NCBI GenBank assembly: GCA_038125725.1
Contig: JAYPEK010000072.1
Location: forward strand, 1 to 15,501
Direction of reading: 5' to 3'
Source of the DNA: TMED8 sp038125725
Lineage (GTDB): Bacteria; Pseudomonadota; Alphaproteobacteria; Rhodospirillales; Casp-alpha2
Length of the DNA stretch: 15,501 bases
This document shows, one piece after another, positions 6,100 to 12,644 of the stretch. The first letter of the stretch is position 1, and each line of letters starts with the position of its first letter. Under the pieces are notes generated by a model. That model was not told the origin of the DNA. It searched no databases and saw only the letters and a list, made by a program, of their open reading frames with translations. The position numbers and the translations under genes are program-made.

Positions 6100-7641
6100 A
6101 TGTCGGATCGGCCCAATATCCTGTTCATCACGTCGGACCAGCAGCGCGCCGACTGTTACGGTTTCGCCGGTCGCAAGGTGAAGACGCCGCACCTGGATCA
6201 ACTGGCCGCGGCGGGCACCCGCTTCGATGCCTGCATCACGCCGAACCTGGTGTGCCAGCCGTCGCGCGCCTCCATTCTGACAGGCCAGTTGCCGCTCACC
6301 CATGGCGTCTGCGACAACGGCATCGACCTCAGGCCGGACGTCGGTGAGACCGGTTTCGCCAGCGCCCTGACACAGACCGGCTACCAGACAGGGCTGATCG
6401 GCAAGGCGCATTTCTCCACCGCGTCCAACTTCAGCCCCACCGGCACGCCGGAATGCCGGGTGTCTTCCGGCGATTACGGGCCCGACTGGTTCGGCCCCTA
6501 CATGGGTTTCGAGCACGTGGAACTGGTGATCCTGGGGCATTGGCACAAGAACCGCCCGGCGACCAAGCCGCCCCATGGCCAGCATTACGAGAAATGGTTC
6601 TTCGACGAGGTCGCCGGCGATGCCGGTTTCGACCTCTGGGTGGCGGAAACGCGGCCCGGCACCGGGGCCGCGCAGACCTGGTATTCCGCCCTTCCCCCCG
6701 CCTGGCACAATTCCACCTGGATCGCCGACCGGACGCTCGCTTACCTGGCCGAACGCGACGAAAGCAAGCCCTTCTGCCTCTGGACCTCGTTCCCGGATCC
6801 GCACCATCCGTTCGACTGCCCGGAACCCTGGAGCCTGTTACACCACCCGGACGAGGTCGATCTCCCCATCCACGGCGAGAAGGACCTCGAGCGCCGGCCC
6901 TGGTGGCACAAGGCGGCGCTGGAAAACGAGCCCGATCTCGCCGATCCGATCCTCAAGAATTTCCGCGCCAAGGGCTCGCGCGCGCCGGACCAGACGGAAG
7001 CGCAACTGCGCGAGATGACCGCCAACTATTTCGGCATGATCTCGCTGATCGACCATAACGTCGGGCGGATATTGGCCGGGCTCGACAGCATGGGGCTCCG
7101 GGAAAACACGCTGATCGTCTATTCCACCGACCACGGCGATTATCTCGGCGATCACGGGCTCTACCTGAAGGGACCGATGGCCTATGAGGGATTGCTCCGG
7201 GTCGGCTGCATCGCCCAGGGCCCCGGCGTACAGGCGGGCCGCGTGGTCACCGACCCGGTCTCGACCCTGGACCTGCCGGCCACCTTCTGCGACTACGCCG
7301 GCACGGCGCTGCCCGAACGCGCCCAGAGCCGTTCGCTCCGCCCCTTGATCGAAAGCAACATGGAAACCCGCGACGTCGCCTATTCGGAATGGAACGTGCA
7401 CCCGAGCCGCTGCGGCGTGCCGTTGAAACTGCGGACGGTCAGGGTCAAGACCGCCAAGCTGACGCTGGAGTTGGAAAACGGCGCCGGCGAAATGTACGAC
7501 CTCCTGAACGACCCGCACGAGATGAACAACCTGTTCGACGAGCCCGACTACGCCGGCTTGCGCGGCGAACTGACCCGCCTGATCCAGGAGCGACCCGGCG
7601 AGGAAATGGACAAATTCGACGAGGCCGTCGGGATGGCCTAA
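6100..7641 (+). CDS. Sulfatase-family hydrolase with Cys-type formylglycine motif
   Basis: A 513-residue alkaline-phosphatase-superfamily sulfatase. The N-terminal NILFITSDQQRAD supplies metal ligand Asp13, and Cys52 lies in CQPSRASILTG, the C-x-P-S-R motif converted to formylglycine. IGKAHF (Lys102, His104), PDPHHPF (about 232-238) and STDHGDYLGDHG (Asp344, His345) with Lys357 complete the active site. It should hydrolyse a sulfate ester or a related phosphonate/phosphate monoester; the substrate is unknown. No signal peptide is visible, so it is probably cytoplasmic. A formylglycine-generating enzyme must act on Cys52 and is not in the window. It starts at an ATG after GGGGGGAAAC and ends 12 bases from the convergent crotonase gene. 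Confidence 0.9.
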   Translation: MSDRPNILFITSDQQRADCYGFAGRKVKTPHLDQLAAAGTRFDACITPNLVCQPSRASILTGQLPLTHGVCDNGIDLRPDVGETGFASALTQTGYQTGLIGKAHFSTASNFSPTGTPECRVSSGDYGPDWFGPYMGFEHVELVILGHWHKNRPATKPPHGQHYEKWFFDEVAGDAGFDLWVAETRPGTGAAQTWYSALPPAWHNSTWIADRTLAYLAERDESKPFCLWTSFPDPHHPFDCPEPWSLLHHPDEVDLPIHGEKDLERRPWWHKAALENEPDLADPILKNFRAKGSRAPDQTEAQLREMTANYFGMISLIDHNVGRILAGLDSMGLRENTLIVYSTDHGDYLGDHGLYLKGPMAYEGLLRVGCIAQGPGVQAGRVVTDPVSTLDLPATFCDYAGTALPERAQSRSLRPLIESNMETRDVAYSEWNVHPSRCGVPLKLRTVRVKTAKLTLELENGAGEMYDLLNDPHEMNNLFDEPDYAGLRGELTRLIQERPGEEMDKFDEAVGMA

Positions 7642-7653
7642 TCCGCGCCCTGG

Positions 7654-8451
7654 TCAGTCGTTATCCCGGTCCCAGTCGAAGGCCAATTGTTCCTTGTTCA
7701 GGAAGCGCTGGACGGCGTCGCGGTGGTAGTCGCTTTCCAGGCAGACCGCCTGGGCGTAGCTTTCCAGTTCCGACAGCGTCATCTGGTCCGATTCCAATGA
7801 GCGGTTGAGGATCGACTTGGCCATGCCGATGGCGGTGCGCGACGCATTCCGGAAGTGGCCGGCAAAATAAAGAGCGTGCTGCATCAGTTCGCTCTCCGGC
7901 ACGATCTCCTTGACGATGCCCATGGATTTCGCCTCTTCCGCATCGATGGAGCGCGCCGTGAACACCAGGTCCTTGGCCGCCTGCAGCCCGACGATGCGCG
8001 GCAGCAAAAAGAACCCGCCCAGATCCGGCACCAGGCCGATGCGCCCAAAGACGGCGCAGAAGCGCGCGTGCGGCGTCGCCACGATGAAGTCGGCGGCGAG
8101 CGCTAGGTTGAGCCCGGCGCCGAAAGCCGGCCCATCGACGGCGGCGATGACGGGAAGTTCCAAATCCACCAGTTTCGGGAACCAGGTGTGCAGGTCCTGG
8201 ATGCGCTTGCGGTTGGCGGTGACCGGCCGCTTGGCCTCGCTCAGGGCCTTCAAGTCGCCGCCGGCACAGAAGGCGCCGCCCGCCCCGGTGATGACGCAGG
8301 CAGCGAGGTCGTGGTCCTCACGCATGATGTCCACCACCTCCGCCAATTCGGTGCGCATGGCGATATCCAGCGCGTTGCGGGTCTTGGGGCGGTTCAGGGT
8401 GACGACGGCGATGCCGTCCTTAACTTCGTAGGTGAGCGCTTCAAAGGTCAT
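7654..8451 (-). CDS. Enoyl-CoA hydratase/isomerase (crotonase) family protein, atypical active site
   Basis: A 265-residue crotonase-fold protein, normal length. VVTLNRPKTRNALD and the oxyanion-hole segments GAFCAGGDLKAL (about 59-70) and GPAFGAGLNLALAADF are clear. Aligned by eye to rat mitochondrial hydratase, both catalytic glutamates are absent: the GGGCE position is Asn115 and the PE position is Phe135. Asp143 in GLVPDLGG is the only acidic residue of the pocket I can place, as in PaaG-like isomerases. So isomerase or another crotonase reaction fits better than plain hydration. It is the last gene of the operon; its ATG overlaps the stop of the dehydrogenase upstream by four bases (ATGA), implying translational coupling. 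Confidence 0.85.
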   Translation of the reverse strand: MTFEALTYEVKDGIAVVTLNRPKTRNALDIAMRTELAEVVDIMREDHDLAACVITGAGGAFCAGGDLKALSEAKRPVTANRKRIQDLHTWFPKLVDLELPVIAAVDGPAFGAGLNLALAADFIVATPHARFCAVFGRIGLVPDLGGFFLLPRIVGLQAAKDLVFTARSIDAEEAKSMGIVKEIVPESELMQHALYFAGHFRNASRTAIGMAKSILNRSLESDQMTLSELESYAQAVCLESDYHRDAVQRFLNKEQLAFDWDRDND

Positions 8452-9593
8452 TTCGAGGTCAACTCCAGTGAACGGGCGATGAGGTTGCGTTGGATCTCGC
8501 TGGTGCCCTCGCCGATGACGTAGACCAGCGCGTCGCGGTGAAAGCGGCCGACTGGATATTCGCGCATGATCCCCGCACCACCGTGGATGCGGATCGCCTG
8601 CTCGGTGGCACGCACCGCCGCTTCCGACGCGATCAATTTGACCTTCGACGCGGTGGCCTGGTCAAGCGTGCCCTGATCGACCCGCCAGGCGCCGTAATAG
8701 ACCAGCCACTTGGCGGCCTCGATCTCGGCGGCCATGTCGGCGATCTTGTGCTGGATCGCCTGGAAATCTCCGACCTTGCGTGAGCCGATGGCGCGTTCGC
8801 GGGCATAGGCGATGGAGGCATCCATGGCGGCGCGCGCGATGCCGAGCGAATTGGCGGCGACACCGACGCGGTTCTCCATCAGGGATACCAGGATCACCGG
8901 GTAAGTACCGGTCTTGCCGCCCAAGAGACAGTCGTCCGGCACGAAGGCGTCTTCGATGTAGATCAGCCCTGTTTCCGACGCCCGGATGCCTTCTTTCTTC
9001 AGGTGTGAAATCTTGAAACCGTCGTTGGGCATCTCGACGATAAAGAGCGAGATGGCATCGGCCGTGAGATCGGGCGAGGTTCTGGCCGCCAGCATGATGA
9101 AATCGGCGATGGGCGAGTTGGTGATGTACATCTTCGAACCGTTGAGCTTCCAGCCGCCATCGACTTTCTCGGCGCGGGTCTTGAGCGCTCGAATGTTGGA
9201 GCCGACGTCCGGTTCGCTCAGCCCGAAGGCGGCAATCTTGTCGCCCGCCAAGGCCGGGCGGAAAAAGCGCTCTTTCTGCGCCTCCGTGCCGGCACGCCAG
9301 ATCGGCCAGATGCCCAAGTGCGAATGCGCCGACCAGGATGACGAAAAGGCCTGCGAGACGTAGCTCATTTCCTCGCGGATCAGGCAATCGGAAATCTTGT
9401 CCATGCCGGCACCGCCGTCTTCCGCCGGATAGCGCACGCCGAGCAATCCCAGCTCGCCCCACTTCTTGAACATCTCACGGGGGAAGCGCTCGGTCTCCTC
9501 GGCCTCGTCCACCAGCGGCGCCATCTCGTTGGCGCAGAACTTCCGCACCATGTCGCGGACCTGCTCCTGCTCTTCGGAAAAGGTGAAATTCAT
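8448..9593 (-). CDS. Acyl-CoA dehydrogenase (canonical C-terminal Glu type)
   Basis: A 381-residue flavoprotein of normal length. The N-terminal helical domain is followed by the FAD-binding segment FGLSEPDVGSN (about 123-133) and NGSKMYITNS, a beta domain to about residue 225, and a C-terminal helical domain with IHGGAGIM and GEGTSEIQRNLIAR. The catalytic base is Glu362, in the position of medium-chain dehydrogenase Glu376. It should make a 2,3-double bond in an acyl-CoA and pass electrons to ETF. It starts four bases after the preceding dehydrogenase ends and overlaps the crotonase gene. Substrate length and branching are not predictable from motifs. Confidence 0.9.
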   Translation of the reverse strand: MNFTFSEEQEQVRDMVRKFCANEMAPLVDEAEETERFPREMFKKWGELGLLGVRYPAEDGGAGMDKISDCLIREEMSYVSQAFSSSWSAHSHLGIWPIWRAGTEAQKERFFRPALAGDKIAAFGLSEPDVGSNIRALKTRAEKVDGGWKLNGSKMYITNSPIADFIMLAARTSPDLTADAISLFIVEMPNDGFKISHLKKEGIRASETGLIYIEDAFVPDDCLLGGKTGTYPVILVSLMENRVGVAANSLGIARAAMDASIAYARERAIGSRKVGDFQAIQHKIADMAAEIEAAKWLVYYGAWRVDQGTLDQATASKVKLIASEAAVRATEQAIRIHGGAGIMREYPVGRFHRDALVYVIGEGTSEIQRNLIARSLELTSK

Positions 9594-9597
9594 CGCC

Positions 9598-10773
9598 CTA
9601 CCCTTTCGCCTTGCTGGTGTTCTTGCCGGGATGAATGCCCATGGTCTTGGCGATCACCTCCAGCATGATCTCGTTGGCGCCGCCGCCGATGGCGGTCTGG
9701 CGGATGTCGCGGTAGGCGCGGGAAATCCAGTTCTCGTTCATCACCCCCTGCCCGCCCCAGAACTGCAGGCACTCGGTCGGGATGGTCATGGAAAGCCGCC
9801 CGGCCTTGAACTTGGCCATGGAGGCGAGTTGCAGGATGTCCTCCCCGGCGCAGTATTTCTCGATGGCGCGGTGCATCAGCGATCGCAGCAGTTCCACCTC
9901 GGTCTGCATCTCCGCCAGTTTGTGGTAGACGACCTGATTGGAAAGGATGCTCTGGTCGAAGACGTTTCGCTGGCCGGTGTAGTCGATGGTTTCCTGGATG
10001 GCCATTTCCATGGCGCGGACGGCCCGCGCGGCGACGAACATGCGCTCTTCCTGGAACTGCTCCATCTGGTAGATGAAGCCCCGTCCCTCCTCGCCGATGC
10101 GGTTGGCGATGGGCACGCGCACGTCGTCGAAGAACAGCTCGGCGGTGTCGGAGCAGCGAAGCGTCAGCTTATCGAGCTTCCGCCCGACGCTCACCCCCTT
10201 GGCCTTCAGCGGCACGAGGATCAGCGACTTGTTCTTGTAGGGGCCACCGTCGTCGGAGGTATTGCAGAGCAAGCAAATCCAATCCCCCTGCACGCCGTTG
10301 GTGATCCACATCTTGGAGCCGTTGATGACGTAATCGCCGCCGTCCTTGACCGCCGTGGTCCTGATCTTGGCAACGTCGGAGCCCGCATGTTCCTCGCTCA
10401 CACCGATGCAGCCGACCAGATCGCCGGCGATGGTCGGCGCCAGCCATTCGGCCTTCAATTCATCCGAACCGTACTTGGCCAGCGCCGGCGTGCACATGGT
10501 CGACTGCACGCCGATGGCGGTGCCGATGCCGCTGGATTTGATATCGCCCATGGTCTCGGCGAAGACCATTTCGTAGGAGAAATCGAGATCGAGCCCGCCA
10601 TAGCGTTCGGGCTTGGAAATCCCCAGCAGTCCCATGTCGCCAAAGGCCTTCATGACCTTGTGCGCGGGGAACATCTGCTCGGCCTCCCATTCGTCGATGT
10701 AGGGGGCGACGTGCGCCTCGATCACGGACAGCGTGGTGCGGCGAAGCTCGGCATGTTCGTGGGTGAATTCCAT
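9598..10773 (-). CDS. Acyl-CoA dehydrogenase, long-chain/isovaleryl/citronellyl-like with relocated catalytic Glu
   Basis: A 391-residue dehydrogenase of normal length. The FAD-binding motif GVSEEHAGSDVAKIRT and NGSKMWITNG, then the C-terminal domain, are intact. At the usual C-terminal base position it reads IGGGANEIM, with Gly364 instead of Glu. An acidic pair Glu242-Glu243 in FQEERMFVA matches the helix-G base of long-chain and isovaleryl-CoA dehydrogenases, so Glu243 is the likely base. GGGANEIML also recalls AtuD-type citronellyl-CoA dehydrogenases, which suggests a branched or isoprenoid acyl group. It begins eight bases after the SDR gene ends. The geranyl-CoA carboxylase of known Atu clusters is not in the window. 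Confidence 0.9.
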   Translation of the reverse strand: MEFTHEHAELRRTTLSVIEAHVAPYIDEWEAEQMFPAHKVMKAFGDMGLLGISKPERYGGLDLDFSYEMVFAETMGDIKSSGIGTAIGVQSTMCTPALAKYGSDELKAEWLAPTIAGDLVGCIGVSEEHAGSDVAKIRTTAVKDGGDYVINGSKMWITNGVQGDWICLLCNTSDDGGPYKNKSLILVPLKAKGVSVGRKLDKLTLRCSDTAELFFDDVRVPIANRIGEEGRGFIYQMEQFQEERMFVAARAVRAMEMAIQETIDYTGQRNVFDQSILSNQVVYHKLAEMQTEVELLRSLMHRAIEKYCAGEDILQLASMAKFKAGRLSMTIPTECLQFWGGQGVMNENWISRAYRDIRQTAIGGGANEIMLEVIAKTMGIHPGKNTSKAKG

Positions 10774-10781
10774 CTTGTTTC

Positions 10782-11645
10782 CTATTCATCCATGAATTTC
10801 GGCATCACCGCGCGGTGAAAACCCTGGAATGCCGGGTGCCGGTCGTGGTCCGGCACGCTGTAATTGGGCTGCATGTTGGGAACAGCGCCATCGACGCGAA
10901 TGCACTCCCCGGAAATGAAGGCGGCCGCCGGCGTGAGCAGGAACACCACCACAGCCGAAATCTCGGCCTCGGTGCCGAAACGCTTCATCGGCACCTTGGA
11001 GAGGCGGTCCCTGAGCCTTTCCTTGGCCGGTTCGTCGTAAGTGTCGAGGCCGCTTGAGGCGATGATCCCCGGCGCCACCGCGTTGACCCGCACGCCGAAA
11101 TGCGCCCATTCCAGCGCCGCCGTCTCGGTGCAATTGACCATGCCGGCCCGCGCCGCGCCGGAATGGCCCATGAACGGCATGCCCTGCCAGAAATCGGCGA
11201 CGATATTGACGATGTCGCCGCCGGTATCCTTCATGCTCTGGTTCAGCACCTCGCGGCTCATCAGGAAGCCCCCCGTCAGGTTGGTGCGGATCACCGTCTC
11301 CCAGCCTTTCTGCGAGATGTCCTTGAGGAGTGCCGGAAACTGCCCGCCGGCGTTGTTGACCAGCGCCGAGACCGACCCGTTCCGCTCCAGGATGGCGGCA
11401 ACGGCAGCGGTCACCGCCTCTTCGTCGCGGATGTCGAAGGCCTGCATATCGACGCTGCCGCCGTCCTCGGCGATCTCGGCGGCGACGGCTTCCAGCTTTT
11501 CGGGCTTCCTGCCGGTCAGCACCACCTTGGCGCCGAGGTGCGCGAGTTCGTGCGCGATGCAGCGCCCGATCCCGGAGCCCCCGCCGGTGACGATGATCGT
11601 CTTGCCGTCGAACAGGTCCGGTGCGAACACGGACTGATAGGGCAT
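10782..11645 (-). CDS. Short-chain dehydrogenase/reductase, peroxisomal trans-2-enoyl-CoA reductase (PECR)-like
   Basis: A 287-residue SDR. Start ATG 11645 (MPYQSVFAPDLFDGK) has AGGGAGGA upstream. The nucleotide-binding TGGGSGIG (20-27) and VNNAGGQF (97-103) are intact, with Asn122 in TNLTGG. Where the catalytic YxxxK should be, it reads HSGAARAGMVN: Ser162 and Arg166 replace Tyr and Lys. HSGAARAG followed by LEWA and VAPGII is the pattern I know from PECR and the related dienoyl-CoA reductases, which work without the SDR tyrosine. The likely reaction is NAD(P)H reduction of a 2-enoyl-CoA, or a 2,4-dienoyl-CoA. It is the first gene of the operon, facing the IclR gene. Confidence 0.9.
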   Translation of the reverse strand: MPYQSVFAPDLFDGKTIIVTGGGSGIGRCIAHELAHLGAKVVLTGRKPEKLEAVAAEIAEDGGSVDMQAFDIRDEEAVTAAVAAILERNGSVSALVNNAGGQFPALLKDISQKGWETVIRTNLTGGFLMSREVLNQSMKDTGGDIVNIVADFWQGMPFMGHSGAARAGMVNCTETAALEWAHFGVRVNAVAPGIIASSGLDTYDEPAKERLRDRLSKVPMKRFGTEAEISAVVVFLLTPAAAFISGECIRVDGAVPNMQPNYSVPDHDRHPAFQGFHRAVMPKFMDE

Positions 11646-11648
11646 GGC

Positions 11649-11677
11649 GAATTCCTCCCTGTTCCCCGCCGGAATTC
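11649..11677 (-). promoter_or_regulatory. Leader inverted repeat overlapping the SDR ribosome-binding site
   Basis: GAATTCC (11649-11655) and GGAATTC (11671-11677) are perfect 7-base arms around a 15-base loop. In the minus-strand mRNA the promoter-proximal GAATTCC could pair with the GGAATTC that includes the end of the Shine-Dalgarno (AGGGAGGA), just before the ATG. It could limit initiation for the operon or be a DNA operator. Confidence 0.35.
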
Positions 11678-11713
11678 TGCCGCCATCGGGGCTCGGCCGC
11701 AATGCCATCGTTC

Positions 11714-11742
11714 TTGAATAGAATATTATTATTTTGTATAGA
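11714..11742 (+). promoter_or_regulatory. Promoter of the IclR gene, probably giving a leaderless mRNA
   Basis: TTGAAT (11714-11719), a 17-base spacer and TATAGA (11737-11742). The start would be near 11749, on top of the tandem ATGATG (11745-11750), and no Shine-Dalgarno precedes it, so a leaderless transcript is likely. Two similar 8-mers, GAATAGAA (11716-11723) and GTATAGAA (11736-11743), lie exactly 20 bases apart across both promoter hexamers and could be IclR-family operator half-sites. Confidence 0.55.
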
Positions 11743-11744
11743 AA

Positions 11745-12533
11745 ATGATGGCCAAAACACCGAAGCCCGGCGTCAAACCCGTCGGCGCCGCCAAACTGAC
11801 CATCGAGATCCTGCGCGCGCTCGCCAAGCTGCCGGGTCCCATCGGCGTGACGCCGCTGGCCGCAAAGCTCGGACGCTATCCGGGCACGGTCTACGCCGTC
11901 CTGAAGACGCTCGAGGCCGAGGGCGTGGTGGAGTTCAACGCCGCAACCAAGACCTACCGGCTCTGCCTCGGCGGCATTCTGGAGATTTCCAACCTGCAAA
12001 CCGCCGACGACGTGCCCGGACGCTTGCATGCGGGACTGCGCGAAACCTCCGAGCGCTTCGGTGTCTGTATCTATCTGAGCCAGCGGGTGCGGGGCGATTC
12101 CATGGTCATCGTCGATTGCGCCCAGCCGAACCAGCCGCTGGGCCTGCAGGCCAAGGTGGGTTTCCGCATTCCAGTGCCCTTGGGCGGCGTCGGGCGGCTG
12201 CTCATCGGCTGGGAAGGCACCGACGAGGCGACGCTGAAGCGCGGCTACGCCGAAAGCCATTGGCCGGGCCGGAAGCCCGCCTTCAACGCATGGGCGGCGC
12301 AGGTGCGCCAGGACCGCATGGCCGGCTTCGCCTATGAGGAGGAAAGCGTGCCCGAGGGCCTGGCGACCATCGCCGTGCCGGTGATCGAAGGTGACGGCCA
12401 GGTCCCGGTCCGCTACATGCTCAACGCCATCGGGCCGCGCGGTGATTTCACCGGCGACAAGCTGCCGATCCTGGTGGACGCGGTAAAGCGGCTGGCCGAG
12501 GATGCTCGCCGGCCCGGTCCGGTCCAGTTCTAG
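11745..12533 (+). CDS. IclR-family transcriptional regulator
   Basis: A 262-residue protein of normal length. Residues about 15-75 form the winged HTH (LTIEILRALAKLPGPIGVTP, then AAKLGRYPGTVYAVLKTLEA and a wing VEFNAATKTYRLCLG). Residues about 85-255 are the effector-binding domain, with IYLSQRVRGDSMVIVD, VGFRIPVPLGGVGRLLIG and the family's late AIAVPV-like stretch LATIAVPVIEG. It is divergent from the acyl-CoA operon across 99 bases and is the obvious candidate for controlling it, with a pathway acyl-CoA or acid as effector. Whether it represses or activates cannot be read. Start is ATG 11745 or 11748. Confidence 0.9.
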   Translation: MMAKTPKPGVKPVGAAKLTIEILRALAKLPGPIGVTPLAAKLGRYPGTVYAVLKTLEAEGVVEFNAATKTYRLCLGGILEISNLQTADDVPGRLHAGLRETSERFGVCIYLSQRVRGDSMVIVDCAQPNQPLGLQAKVGFRIPVPLGGVGRLLIGWEGTDEATLKRGYAESHWPGRKPAFNAWAAQVRQDRMAGFAYEEESVPEGLATIAVPVIEGDGQVPVRYMLNAIGPRGDFTGDKLPILVDAVKRLAEDARRPGPVQF

Positions 12534-12644
12534 CATTCAAAAGCCCCTCGGATAGATCCTGCTCATCACGAAATTCTCTATTTTGGTGTAGACTCGCAAA
12601 ATCATCTTGGACCGATGCACAACCAGCTTATGGGAGTATCGACG
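12534..12644 (+). promoter_or_regulatory. Leader region of the beta-repeat protein gene, weak promoter
   Basis: The 111 bases between the IclR stop and the next ATG include a -10-like TAGACT (12589-12594), identical to that of the sulfatase promoter, within an AT-rich stretch. The -35 region (near 12566) matches poorly. GGGAG lies 12 bases before ATG 12645. I see no terminator hairpin for the IclR gene. Confidence 0.35.

Noticed and set aside
5980..6807. Minus-strand ORF antisense to the sulfatase start
   Set aside because: Overlaps the sulfatase promoter and active-site region; no recognisable domain.
9466..10818. A 450-codon plus-strand ORF across the two dehydrogenases
   Set aside because: Spans the antisense of two convincingly identified genes and their junction; the composition is that of a shadow frame.
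11646..12536. N-terminal extension of the SDR frame to 584 codons, antisense to the IclR gene
   Set aside because: The conserved SDR starts at 11645 with a good ribosome-binding site; the extension is the shadow of the IclR gene.
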